Of a DNA stretch of 64,000 nucleotides, positions 20,239 to 31,175 are shown one piece after another. The notes under the pieces were generated by a model. The model worked only from the letters and a program-made list of their open reading frames with translations. It was not told where the DNA came from and did no database searches. Position 1 is the stretch's first letter, and every line of letters starts with the position of its first letter. Source of the DNA: Liolophura sinensis (Eukaryota; Mollusca; Polyplacophora; Chitonida; Chitonidae); assembly GCF_032854445.1 (NCBI RefSeq), contig NC_088301.1, positions 2,172,001 to 2,236,000 of the forward strand. The letters run 5' to 3'. Position numbers and translations under genes: made by a program.

Positions 20239-23200
20239 AAGAAGTTAAAGTCGGAGGTGGCGTTTTCGCGACAGTTCAAAGCGGTCTGTGTGTTTCGGTG
20301 TGCGTCAACAGTGAACAGACAAATTTGGTCGCAGACACGGGAGTGGCGGTAACTAAGATCTCGAAGGAATTTGACAATAAAATTCAGGAGGCAGGAAAAC
20401 CTGAGCTGGCCACATGCGCAGTTTGGGGATGTTCGGATAAGAATGACACACGAGGCCTCCTGTGCATGCCGTCGTATTCGACTGGAGAATAATACTGTTA
20501 TCCTCCCACGACAGGAGAAGTTTACCATATTAAGCCTGGTAGAAGGAACTGATCGAACGGCACAGGGCTAAGTGGAGCCACCGTGTGGGGAGTCCAAGAG
20601 GACGGTAACGGTGGCACGAGCACTGACGACAGTTGGTGATGACGGTAGAGTACCAGTGCGACTAATGAATCTTGGGGACGATTCACAAATGGTTAACAAG
20701 ATGACAGCAATTGCCTACCTACCGCCCATTAGGACTGTCGTTCCGAAGTTGAGTAGTCCCGCCTCGTCGCCTACTGCCTCACCGCCACAACACTGGAAAG
20801 AACTATTGCACAACCTGGAGGTGACTCTGTGTGAAGCTCAGATGAAAACAGCCTATGATCTACTAACTAACTACAGTGACTTGTTTACATCCTGTAGCTC
20901 CAGTTTAGGTCGTACTGATATGGTCAGGCATACCATCAACACTTGAGGCAGCAGGCCGCGGAAGCAACAGCCTAGACGAATGGCGCCGAAAAGGTTGAGA
21001 TCAAGCAGATTGACAATATGTTGGAAAGAGGGCTCATAAAACCTTCTAAACGCCCTTGGGCGTCGCCTGTTCTTCTTGTCAGGGAGAGGGACGGTACCTT
21101 ACGTTTTTGTGTGGATTACTGGCATCTGAACAGCGTCACCACTAAAGACGCATACCCTCTACCTCGTGTTGATGACTGCCTTGACGCGCTGGCAGGTGCC
21201 GAATGGACCTAATGTCTGGATACTGGCAGGTTGAAATGGTACAGAAAATAAACCAAAGACCGCATTCACAACTCACAGAGGACTGCACGTGCCTTTTGGA
21301 CTGTGCAACGTTCAGAATAAGTTTGAAAGGCTGATGGAAACGGTTTGCTCGGGACTCTGGATGACATAATCGTCTTTAGCAAGACATTTTATGAGCATCT
21401 GTCAAGGTTGAAAAGTGTCCTGCAGAGGTTACGTAAGGCAGGTTTACGACTTAAAGCAAGCAAAGGCCAACTGTTTGCCTGAGAAGTAACATTCCTCTGA
21501 CATTGTGTGTCGAAAGACAGTATCAAGTCAAACCCCGACAAGATAGCCGCTGTGATAGACTGGCCAACACCCACGCACACTACGGAAGTGAGAAGCTTCC
21601 TGGGGCTCGCCTCGTACTACCGCCGCTTTGTGCAGTCATTCTGTAAAATTGCAGCACCACTTCACCGACTGTCGGCGAAGGACCGGCATTTCCTTTGGAC
21701 ATCTGAATGCCAGGATCCCTTTCATCGTCTAAAGCACGCCTTGATATCAGTATTGGTTCGGGCACATCCAAAATTTGACGAAACCTTTAGGGAATGGTGG
21801 TGTACTCACTCAGGTAAATGATGGGCGAGAGAAGGTTATAACCTACGGGAGTCGAACCTTGACAAAGCAAGAGAAAAATTACTATGTGACAAATCAGGAA
21901 CTTCTTGCTCTGCAAAACGTATAAACCATACTTGAATGGACGAAGATTTATTCTACGCACCGATCACAGTGCTCTACGCTGGCTAATATGCTTTAAACAA
22001 CCAGAAGATCAACATGCTAGATGGATTGAAGTACTATGAGAGTATGATTTTGCGATTCTGTGACGATTACCGTGTAATCAGTGTGGAAGGAGAAAATCGC
22101 TTGGTCCTGAGCTTTCCATAAGCGCCATGGGCGTCGGCGTCTGGCGAGACTGGCTGAAAAGGGATCAGGAAACAAAGCCATTTCAAAAATAAGGGCATGG
22201 TTTATACGCGGCACCCGGCCTGCATGGGATGTCGTTTCTACGGCGGGGCCAGAAATTAAGATATACTAGGTATTCTACGTACATCATTCTAAAAGATGAT
22301 CTGTTGTGCAGGAAATGGTTCGACGACAATGGTCGACATGCCAAAACCCAGTGCATTCTCCCAATTCTTAAACAGTGCCATGATTCCCCTGTAGGAGGCC
22401 ATTTTGGAACTGCAAAAACTTTGAGAAGAGTGAGGCAACATTTTTTCTGGTTTGGGATGCATCGAGACATTAGAAAGTGGTGTCGATCCTACAACCTATG
22501 CCCAAAAGAAACCGTTGGGTAAGTGACGTCGAGCTCCTATGCAGATTACCGGTTCTGGGATACCGATGGAGAGAATCGCCATGGACCTCATGGGTCCTTT
22601 GCCCAGGACAGCATTGCGTAATTTGTACATTCAGGTCGTTCAGGGCTATTTTACAAAGTGGGTCGAGGCGTTTGCATTGAAGCAATGACAGTGGCTGCAG
22701 TGTTTGTAAATGAGGTAGTTAGCCATTTGGTGTTCCCCGAATACTGCATACAGACCAAGGGGCACAGGTCGAGTGAGTGAGTGAGTGAGTGCTTGGGGTT
22801 TAACGTCGTACTCAACAATTTTTCAGTCATATGACGACGAAGGAATCATTAGGGTGTATGTACGTGTAATGTGCCTCCTTGTTGCAGGACGGATTTCCAC
22901 CGCTCTTTTATTTAGTGCTGCTTCACTGAGACGACTTACCGAAGGCAAGTAAGCCGCCCCGCCCGAGCCATTATACTGATACGGGTCAACCAGGCACAGG
23001 TCGAATCACGCCTAATGACAGCAGTGTGTGATATACTGGGCATCCATAAAACACGCACTACGCCGTACCATCCACAGTTCGACGGATGGTTGAAAGGATG
23101 AATCGGACTTTGGAAGCCATGTTCAGCGCTTACGTGGACGTAAAACAAACTAACTAGAATAAGTATTTACCCTTGCTCTGCATGGCGTATCGTGCTGGGG

Positions 23201-23580
23201 AGAATGAATTTACAAAATATTCTCCAGATCGGCTAACGTTTGGCAGGGAACTCACACTGTAATGAGAAATTTTGGCCGGATTACCAGAAACGACGATATG
23301 ACACTAACTTGTATTGGTAGAGTTACCAGGTCGTGGGACAGTGTTTGGCTGTATACACCAAATCGAAAGAAAGGAAGGTCGCCAAATTTACAAGAATGGT
23401 GGTCTGGGCCGCACGAGATATTTAACCGCTACACTGACGTCACGTTCAGAATCCGTCTGGGCAGCAAGATAAAAGTTGTACACGTTGACAGGTTAAAGCC
23501 ATACATAACACGAGGCGAGGATGTTGACAGCAGTCAAAACCCCTTGACCAGAAACTGTATGAACACTTTGATCAGTTAGT
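20239..23580 (+). pseudogene. Ty3/Gypsy pol polyprotein (PR-RT-RH-IN), broken
   Basis: The protease motif VADTGVAVT is at about 20330. The pre-RT linker LGRTDMVRHTINT ends at 20946. RT follows at 21018-21212 (PWASPVLLVRERDGTLRFCV, KDAYPLPRVDDCLDALAGAE), with the catalytic block reading TLDDIIVFSK at about 21355 instead of the usual Y-x-D-D. RT thumb and connection are at 21507-21800 ([29 protein letters not shown]). RNase H is largely deleted. The integrase zinc-binding region is at about 22370-22500 (GGHFGTAKTLRRVRQHFFWF, HRDIRKWCRSYNLC). The integrase core is split by R2, and the C-terminal module is at 23340-23510 (GPHEIFNRYTDVTFRIRLGS, VVHVDRLKPY). Several stops make it inactive. Confidence 0.82.
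22773..22992 (-). repeat. R2 repeat in Gypsy integrase, 12-bp target duplication
   Basis: It is flanked by the perfect direct repeat GGCACAGGTCGA at 22761-22772 and 22993-23004. The plus-strand left end is (GAGT)n, followed by GGGTTTAACGTCGTACTC. Read on the minus strand this is the 3' end: hairpin CGTCGT...ACGACG (22804-22839) with loop TGAAAAATT, GTTAAACC, then (CACT)n. The variable-length target duplication and the simple-repeat tail point to target-primed reverse transcription rather than a cut-and-paste element. Confidence 0.88.
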
Positions 23581-23739
23581 CACAACCGAGACGGTGGTGT
23601 GAGAAGATGCAGACTCTCCGGCGCCAGAATCATTGAAAGCGGCGACTTCAACAAGGGTAGGGCGATCAAGCCAGACTCCACGGCGCTTTGGCGATTACTA
23701 TCTCTATGGCGTGCACCTCAGTCAAACTGCTAATGGACC

Positions 23740-24110
23740 ACTGCTTCAGACCTTGGGATGGCACACATCAAGTCGGTAGTGCAAAAATTTACAGCCATGC
23801 CAAAATGTCCCTTGTGTCCTGAAATCTTCAGAACTCCTGAAAATGTTTTCGCACACATTGCCGATAAGCGTCACAGGAAGACGCATGCTTACCAATTTTG
23901 CGATTATCAGTCTGAGAGGAAGTAGGATTTGCAACGACACATCGAGCGCAGACATGAGACTTGGGTGCGCCGAATAGATGAGCCCAGTCCGAAGAAAGCT
24001 AAAGCAGACACAGTAGCCCCAGTGAGGAAGGCTATTTGACCCGACCCGGTGATTTTAGAAGATACAGCTTCACCTCTGGCCTCTGGCGAATGCAACGATC
24101 GCGAACGACG
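23740..24110 (+). pseudogene. C2H2 zinc-finger ORF downstream of integrase
   Basis: The frame from about 23790 reads MPKCPLCPEIFRTPENVF, then AHIADKRH, giving one finger of the form CX2CX12HX5H. A second finger-like unit follows: FCDYQSERK, an in-frame stop at 23924, then DLQRHIERRHETW. In this second unit the first cysteine position reads Tyr. A basic stretch (EPSPKKAKAD) comes next. It sits between the integrase end and the polypurine tract, so it belongs to the Gypsy element and not to a host gene. Its role is unknown; DNA or RNA binding is only suggested by the fingers. Confidence 0.6.
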
Positions 24111-24460
24111 ACAAACCCAATCTGGCGTTCGCACGATTTGCGGATGCTTCGACGCAGACGGTGACGACGACTGAAACGGCTGAGGTGGTTCAAACTGGTA
24201 GGGCGGAGAAGGCGACCGATGCAATGGTGTGGCTCGTAAGCATACGTGGACCAAGGTAAACGAGAGGGAAGAATTCGGGTGATTCTGGTGGATTACCTAA
24301 AAACGAATTTTGATATGTGAACTTTGAACCTGTTAACAACATTATTCTTTTATTTTTGTTTAACACTCGTGAAGACATTTAAAGACATTTATTTTAACTT
24401 TTCAAGAATATTCTAGGACTCATTTCGCCTCGAGGACGAGTCGCACGGGGGCCTGAGCAA

Positions 24461-24955
24461 TGTTACAAACTGTTTACCTTTACATGCATATATCATCTCA
24501 TGTACAAATGTTTTCTTGTCACTTCACTGTTAATACTTATTCCCTTTAAATTACGATTGTATCACAGTAGATGGCGGTGTTGTCGATGATACGTCACGTG
24601 ACTATGTATCTATAAGTACCCTGTTCAGACGGAAAGCTCCAGTCGGTTGTAGATACACAACGGCTCAACACCTAACTGGCACGGTTAGACCTTAATAAGG
24701 TCTGGAATCTCCCATTGGATTTAGGTGGTTGGGGTTAGGAAACCTACATATGAACGGTCAGCCCCTGGATAGTTTAAAAGCTCGAATTCTAGGAACTCGT
24801 TGACTGGCGTACACCTTTGCAGACGCAGACCCAAGCTAAATCGGCAAACCTGTTCACCTGTCAATAAATGTTCAGAACTGTATTCCCTGTGTTTGTGTAT
24901 TCTTGGCGTGTGCCTGGCGTTTGTTTCGAACCGTGAGCTAAGACCAGGTGTCACA
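24461..24955 (+). repeat. 3' LTR of the Ty3/Gypsy element
   Basis: It begins TGTTACAAAC, right after a purine-rich tract, and ends with the near-complementary TGTCACA at 24949-24955. Internal signals fit an LTR: TATAAG at 24611-24616 and a polyadenylation signal AATAAA at 24863-24868. The 495-bp length is in the normal range. The partner 5' LTR is not in the window, so the boundaries rest on the termini and the polypurine tract only. Confidence 0.75.
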
Positions 24956-25103
24956 ATGCCCTTTCCCTGTAAGTTTATTCCTTCATTCAAACTAAGTATT
25001 TACTAGTCTAGAACAGTAGTTTGGCATGACACATTGATGCTTGTTAGTTGATGCATATTTAAATACTGGCAACTTCACACATTGTAATGTGATATGTTTT
25101 TAC

Positions 25104-25225
25104 CAGCATTGGTAAACATATTGTAAGAACCAGGATATCCGATGCCGCCAGACTGCACATGAGGACATTAGTAGAATTTCGAACTGCCTTTGATCTTGTA
25201 ACAGCTGTTAAGATTAAACCATTCC
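25104..25225 (-). CDS. GPCR exon: TM1 and TM2
   Basis: This 122-bp exon reads NGLILTAVTRSKAVRNSTN, then VLMCSLAASDILVLTICLPM. The GN in TM1, the short basic first intracellular loop (RSKAVRNSTN) and SLAASD in TM2 are class A GPCR hallmarks; the TM2 Asp is the sodium-site residue. On the minus strand the acceptor is TTTTACAG (AG at 25227-25226) and the donor is GTAAAA (GT at 25103-25102). The exon takes one base from the previous exon to make the Gly codon and ends in phase 0, which matches the phase-0 start of the exon at 6824. That places both in one gene across an 18,279-bp intron. The exon for the N terminus lies further right or outside the window. Confidence 0.85.
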
Positions 25226-27035
25226 CTGTAAAAGACAGAAAAAAGTATGACAAGATTAAGTTGAAAATTCCATAAATATGCTGTCAAATCACACCGATGA
25301 TTAAATCACTTCAGATCATTTCCCTGTAACAATGTGAATAATGTGATATATCATACGGGCGTGCTCCCATCGTTAACTGCTGTTACATTATTTAATGTGT
25401 AGAAACAAAAGCAGCGTTATACACCGTGGGTAGAAATCTGTGAACTACTGACATCATTTTTATAAACATTTAGAAAGCAGTGAGTAATAATATATGAAAT
25501 TTTAAACTTTTTCAAAACGGTTCATTTGTTATAGATAAGCAAAAAAAAAACAAAAAAAAAACAGTACTTTAAGTAATGATGAACAACTGATTTCTAGAAA
25601 ACTGCAATTAACATTACTATATTTCTTTAGATAAGTCTGCTAATGGGTGATATAGGGCGTTTAATTACTAAATATTTTTACTTAAATATTTACACGAGCC
25701 GTTTCAATAAAACCCTAACTGAGGTAAACTGACAAGAGGTGACATTTCACTGGTTACTTGTGACCATTTGCCAATATGGCAGTTTAGAGTTCAACCTCTT
25801 TTTTCTTATTGCTGAAGTTAGAAACATCCATCTGTATCATATATGAGCGTCATGTCCGACATTCGTATACCATTCGTAGTCGGTAAAGGTTGTTCCAAGT
25901 CGATAATCGCAAGCACTATTTCCAAAACAACGTTTAACACTAGCTCCCAAAAGACAACCGTATGTAAGAAATTATACAAACAGGAAATAAAACCGGTAAC
26001 ACACAAGAGAGAAGCCGTCATCAGTTTTCAATGATGCCGGGCAGACAGTGGATAATCCAGGCATGAATTCCATATCAAAGTTCAGATTCGTAGTCCATGA
26101 ATGAGTTACAAGTGAAAATGTGACCTGTCAAAAATGTTAGGCAACTATTTTTGATCAGATTCACTATAACGTGGGCGCCTGAAAAGTGTGTCATAAAATG
26201 GAATATAGAGTGGAGGAATGACAGATAAGATTGAGAATCTGAATGGTTGTGAACTTCAGTAGCTCCTAAAGGAAAGAGGTGTCATTTGTGCCATTGGAAA
26301 ATGGTCAGACAGGTGATCAGTAAATTAATGTCAACAAAGGTTGCCTTACAGTTTTAACCATTCACATGACACTGCAGAAGTGTTTGTAACTTTAATGACA
26401 AAAGAGTTCCAACTCGAAACTCACATATTATCACACTGTCGTCGCTGCTCTGACTTTGCTCTCTATGCTGTAAATATTTTCTTACACCCCTTGTTTACAA
26501 TGTAGTCCTGGTGAAATTTATGATAAGCTGGGTATTAACAATTAAATCAGTGTGTGTGTGAAAAATTGTCAAAACAATAAATAAAAAAAACATCTTCCTT
26601 TGCCAAAAAATCACAACAGCCAAATATTTTGAATCTGCTCCTGGTCAAGATCCATTATCTTAATATATATGTGCAGGTTTAGAACTAAATCCATAATTTG
26701 GGACTAAACTTGGTTCGTATGAATTCCAAAAACGTAACTTGGAATAAATTCCAAAACAGAAGTCATATGCCTGCAGAACAAATACATCGCCATCACGGTA
26801 CCCCACTGACAAAAAATAAAAGACAACCGTTGTTTTGTCACCGAACAAGGTTATGTTTTTGCCTATTTGAGGTCTATCCAAGTACCATGAAAAAGGTCTG
26901 GCCCAGATTCACAATGCGATGTACGACACCTTTTTCGTATATTTGTAAATATTTGGTACGTCACGTTCAGTTTTCACGAAGCCTCTGCTCGTAGAAATCA
27001 CCGTAGAAAGTACACTTACCATACATGTACGAATA
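25226..27035. other. AT-rich intron or flank with one R1 copy
   Basis: Apart from the R1 repeat at 25843-26110, no domain or repeat was recognised. Short frames such as 26660-26881 have no motif. The region separates the TM1-2 exon from the 3' tail of LINE-J. Confidence 0.4.
25843..26110 (+). repeat. Interspersed repeat R1, copy 4
   Basis: It matches the 18179 copy from GTCATGTCCGACATTCGTAT through GTAACACACAAGAGAGAAG, GATGCCGGGCAGACA and GGCATGAATTCCATATC to TAGTCCATGAATGAGTTAC. It then departs from the family. It lacks the last third of the longest copies. Confidence 0.7.
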
Positions 27036-27339
27036 AATGAATGAATGAATGAATGATTATGGCTTAACGCCACATCGGCAGTATTTCAGCCATATCGTGG
27101 CGAGAACAAGGTGAAAACACGAGACAGTTAAGATTTTCGACACAATAGTGAGAACATCAAAAAAAAAAGTTCAGACATGTTTAAAATCAGATAAGAAAAA
27201 AAATCAAAAACAGTTAAAACTCGAAAACTAACATATCTTAAAAATAGTACATCTAAAAATCTATCTGTAAATATTTATGACAATTCAAATTATATTTTAT
27301 GATAGAGACCAATGGCCCTCAAATAATTCATGACAACAT

Positions 27340-29640
27340 TGCCAGCGATGCTGTCAAATATATTATATATAGAGTTGACTATGAAGAATCTCTCACGAAC
27401 ATGGGCACAGTCAACTAAGATATGTTTAATGCCATATTGGGCATCACATCCAACACTCTCGGGAACTCTGCTCCCATCTAGTACGACACCTTGTTAAAAC
27501 TACTTGGTCTCTACGAGACTTTTCGCTAGTATAATTATTGTACCCAATGACCGGATGAATGGCATGCATTTTATTGTAAATCTGCAGATCCCATTCACCC
27601 TGCCAAAGGCGACGAATATATTTAAGAATATTAGACTTAAAATCATTGTATGGTATTTTAATTTTTCACAAAGGTTTAGTAAGGGCAGTTTTTGCCTCCC
27701 TGCCTACGACTGTGTTTCCATGGATACCAGTATGACTTGGAATCCAGCAGAACATGATATCTTCACCTCTTTTAATTTGTTTTCTATGTATGGCTAATAT
27801 TTCGATGGATCAACAGATTTTTAAATGTATTATTCCTTATTGCCAAAAGGCAGGAAAGCGAGTCGCTGGATATCACTGCCCTCTGGCCATGCCCAGAAGA
27901 AACATATAAGCCCAGGAGTATAGCCCTGGCCTCAGCAGAAAAGACTGACGAAGAGGATGGAAGACGAAGAGAAGCAACTCGCTGCTATTGGGATTTGTAT
28001 TGGATTTATTATATTTACGTACATCAAATTTCAATTTAGGTTTTGATAGACGCCATGGAGGTGACTCCGGAACAGAAACCGGAGCTATGTCCCCAAGTTT
28101 AATGTTGGCTTCCACAGCATGGTCCTTAACACGAACACCGAACAAAGGGATCTTGTTAGGAAATTTAGGATATTTGTCTACATTTAATGGATTAAAAACA
28201 CAGTCGTAGGCAGGGTTCGATGAGCTTTAAGCTTAGTAGCATATTGAAGGCTCAGTTTTATACGCCTGTGATGTAAAGAAGGCTCATTAGCCTCTACGCA
28301 TAAACTCTTTGCTGGTGAAGTTCTAAAAGCACCAAGGCTGAGCCGCAAACCTTGATGATGGACCGGATCCAACATTTTAATATACGACTTCCTAGCCGAA
28401 CCGTAAATGATGGATCCATAATCCAATTTAGACCTCACTAGAGAACGATATAAATTAAGTAAAACTGATCGGTCAGCACCCCAGTCGGTGCTAGACACGA
28501 CCTTAATTATATCGAGAGCCATTGTACATTTAGCTTTAAGCATTTTAATATGAGGTATAAAAGATAATTTCTTATCAAATATAACCCCTAAAATTTATTT
28601 TCTGCAACAATTTTCACTGATTCCCCAAAATTCACGTTCAGGGTCTAGATGGAATTTCCGTTTGTTACAAAAATGAATACCGACGGTTTTAGACGTTGAA
28701 AATCTAAAACTATTGGCAACTGCCCATTTCTCGATCTTATTGAGAGAAAGCTGCAGTTGCCGCTCGATGTTATTCATATTTTTAGCACTGTAGCATATAA
28801 GAAAATCATCTACATATAATGAAACTTCAGTGCCAGATGTCAATGTTTTAGCCAAACTGTTAATTTTTATGCGAAACAGTGTGGGTGAAAGGATACTGCC
28901 CTGTGGTACACCCATCTCCTGCTCATGAGAGTCCGATAGAGTGGACGATCAGATAAAATTTGAGACATAAATAAAGGTAAGTGTCCTTAATCCCATATGT
29001 AAACGGTCTTCCAAAGTACCATATTTCCATGTGGTGTCGTAGGCCTTTTCAAGGTCGAAATATATGGACACCACATGTTCATTATTAATAAAACCACTTC
29101 GAATAAAAGTATCAAATTAAACAAGGTTATATCGAGTAGATCGACCTTGACGAAAACCACATTGAATATTAGATAAAAGCTTGTTGGCTTCAAGGAACCA
29201 AACAAGTCCATCGTTTATCATTCGTTCCATAGTCTTACAGACGCAGCTGGTAAGAGCTATGGGACGGTAATTATTTGGATCGGTATGTCCTTACCCGGTT
29301 TAGGAACCGGGATAATACACGCCTCCCTCCATGACGATGGAAAATTACCAGTTATCCAAATATCATTAAGCAAGCCCAAGAGTCTCAAGTGGCTCAGACG
29401 GTAAATGGTTCAGAAGCTTATAATATATATTATCTGGGCCGCACGCAGTATCATGTACCTTTTCCAATGAAGTTTTAAGCTCTTCAATCGAAAACGGCTG
29501 ATTATAATCGTCCACATTATTAGAAGAAAAGGGTAATTTTATTGTCTCCACTTCTTAAATGGTGAACTTTGGCTTTATTGTTTTTGCCCTTAAGTTTCTG
29601 AACCATGTTCCAGACCTTAAGCATGGGTGTTTTTGAAGTA
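27340..29640 (-). pseudogene. LINE-J ORF2: RT and RNase H part
   Basis: From right to left: RT fingers at 29551-29220 (VHDTACGPDNIYYKLLNHLP), the palm at 28915-28595 (MGVPQGSILSPTLFRIKINS, LYVDDFLICYSAK), the thumb at 28543-28184 (VLLNLYRSLVRSKLDYGSII, HHQGLRLSLGAFRTSPAKSL), the connection at 28145-27990, RNase H, and a Cys-rich region after RNase H. The RT catalytic YVDD is kept. Frame changes lie at about 28595 and 28184, and the RNase H catalytic start is deleted near 27985. The YVDDF form and a C-terminal RNase H agree with the family assignment. Confidence 0.78.
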
Positions 29641-29665
29641 TACTATCCAAGAAAAGAAACGCATA
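29641..29665. repeat. Tc1-a left terminal inverted repeat
   Basis: Starts TACTATCCAAGAAAAGAAAC and ends GCATA. It pairs with the right end at 31149-31173 with one mismatch (G against A at position 11). This is the transposase binding end. Confidence 0.95.
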
Positions 29666-29908
29666 TACCGGTTTTTTGCGGAGGTGATGCAGTCTTTTCA
29701 ATTATGCATAACTAAATAAGAATTGCTATTCTGCAAATATTTTTTTACACAGATTAACGAAGGGTCCATATCTAGACAACACGGTCATCAACTTGAGGTA
29801 AGACACTCACAATGAGTCTCCCACTTGAGTGGAATGTCAGTATCTGTTGTGACCACCACGGGCACGAATAACAGTTCTGACACGCCTTGTCATGGACCGG
29901 ATGGGACG

Positions 29909-30844
29909 CTAGATAGAGGCCTGGGGAATGTTCTGCCACTCCTCCTGCAAACATGCAACTTGCTCTTGAAGCGTTTGGGGTTGAGGTTGACGTTGGCGTA
30001 GACGTCGATCAAGTTCATCCCACAGATGCTCAATTGGGTTAAGATCCGGGGAACGGGACGGCCAGGGTAGCACATTTACATTGTTTTCGGCGAGGAAGTC
30101 CATTGTGACACGTGCCGTGTGCGGTCTGACGTTGTCCTGCTGGAACAACTCCCGCTGAACGTCAATGACAGGTAAGAGGTGTGGCTGCAGGATGGTGTCT
30201 CGGTAGCGTACGGCCGTAAGATTTCCCCGAACGTGGACAAGATTTGTACGACCAGTATACGATATTGCTGCCCACATCATCACACTCCCTCCACCAAATC
30301 TGTCCACTTGGCGTACGCAGTTAGGGGAATATCGTTCGTGAGCACGTCTGTAAACCCGGTTTCTACCATCACGTCTCTGCAATAGGAATCTGGACTCATC
30401 ACTGAGCCAAATGCGTCGCCAGTTGCGTAGATTCCATGCAGTCACGTTGTTACACCATCGGAGGCGATTGGTGCGATGGTGAGGACGCAGCACGATCCCA
30501 ACATAGGGCCTCCTGGCTCTCAGTCCATGTTCCCTCAGCCTGTTCCGCACTGTCTGACCTGATATCCTCCTCAGTCCCGGTATGCTGTCTGCTGTGCTTT
30601 CAGCTGTAGCACAACGGTCACGCAAATGGAGGACCCTTATGTAGCGATCTTGGGCTGCTGTAGTGACACGTGGTCGACCTGAACGCCGACGGTCATTTGT
30701 TGTCCCAGTATTGTTGTAGCGGGCAGCAAGCCGTGAAATCGTGCTCTGGCTGACGTGTAGACGCCTAGAAATGGACGATTGGGACTCTCCAGCTTGAAGT
30801 CTTCCAATGGCAATATTTCTTGTGACAGTGTCAAGACGTGGCAT
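29909..30844 (-). CDS. Tc1-a transposase, nearly complete
   Basis: DD34E transposase that binds the element ends and catalyses excision and insertion in the nucleus. Numbering from an upstream in-frame Met at 30868, the likely start is Met9 (MPRLDTVTRNIAIG, 30844). HTH 1 has SSISRRLHVSQSTISRLAAR (31-50); an AT-hook-like GRPR is at 64-67; HTH 2 lies at about 75-125. The catalytic residues are D157 (WLSDESRF), D245 (FQQDNVRPHTA) and E280 (SPDLNPIEHLW), with 34 residues between the last two. The frame stops at TAG after NIPQASI; the usual C-terminal segment (RPIRSMTRRVR to HNRY) continues in the same frame to a further stop. One nonsense codon near the end is thus the only visible defect. Confidence 0.92.
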   Translation of the reverse strand: MPRLDTVTRNIAIGRLQAGESQSSISRRLHVSQSTISRLAARYNNTGTTNDRRRSGRPRVTTAAQDRYIRVLHLRDRCATAESTADSIPGLRRISGQTVRNRLREHGLRARRPYVGIVLRPHHRTNRLRWCNNVTAWNLRNWRRIWLSDESRFLLQRRDGRNRVYRRAHERYSPNCVRQVDRFGGGSVMMWAAISYTGRTNLVHVRGNLTAVRYRDTILQPHLLPVIDVQRELFQQDNVRPHTARVTMDFLAENNVNVLPWPSRSPDLNPIEHLWDELDRRLRQRQPQPQTLQEQVACLQEEWQNIPQASI

Positions 30845-31148
30845 GTTGAATAAGCTTGAAAACACCACTTGAAAGACGCCGATTTCCGGCCCGAAGTTGC
30901 GGTTTTATAGTCACACACTGCATGCTTTCCATGCGTAAGTTCGGCGTGTAAGACTGCACGTGATGCAGTGTGGTGCTGTATTTTTTACTTCTTCCAAAAA
31001 CGGCCTCCAAACTCAACATTTTCAACCAAGAAATGTTTTGAGGAATAAAATGTGTGCTAACTGTGACTATTAACAATATTAAAACACATTTTGCTCATGA
31101 AATGAAGACAAAATGTATTTATTTCATTTTAAAATAAAACAAAACACC

Positions 31149-31173
31149 TATGCGTTTCTTTTTTTGGATAGTA
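31149..31173. repeat. Tc1-a right terminal inverted repeat
   Basis: Reads TATGCGTTTC then a T-run and GGATAGTA. It is the inverted partner of 29641-29665 and is followed by the duplicated TA at 31174-31175. Confidence 0.95.
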
Positions 31174-31175
31174 TA

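Larger units (their letters stand above)
20239..24955 (+). mobile_element. Ty3/Gypsy LTR retrotransposon, 5'-truncated
   Basis: The order on the plus strand is aspartic protease, RT, RNase H remnant, integrase with zinc-binding N terminus and a GPY/F-like module, a zinc-finger ORF, a purine-rich tract (GAGGACGAGTCGCACGGGGG) and a 3' LTR (24461-24955). PR-RT-RH-IN order is the Ty3/Gypsy arrangement. Gag and the 5' LTR are missing: the element starts directly at the 3' end of LINE-H. An R2 repeat is inserted at 22773-22992. Stops and frameshifts are frequent, so this is an old copy. It lies in the long GPCR intron, opposite in strand to the gene. Confidence 0.88.
29641..31173 (-). mobile_element. 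Tc1-like DNA transposon (Tc1-a) in LINE-J
   Basis: This is a 1533-bp element bounded by TA target duplications (29639-29640 and 31174-31175). The terminal inverted repeats are 25 bp with one mismatch (left TACTATCCAAGAAAAGAAAC, right ending TTTTTTTGGATAGTA). The LINE sequence GGGTGTTTTTGAAG-TA-ATTTCTGAAAC is continuous without it. It carries one transposase frame on the minus strand that is open over 93 percent of its length. Cut-and-paste movement with TA duplication is the rule for Tc1/mariner. Confidence 0.95.

Noticed and set aside
20239-24955. A retroviral envelope gene in the Gypsy element
   Set aside because: The space after integrase holds only the zinc-finger frame; there is no signal peptide, furin-like site or membrane segment.
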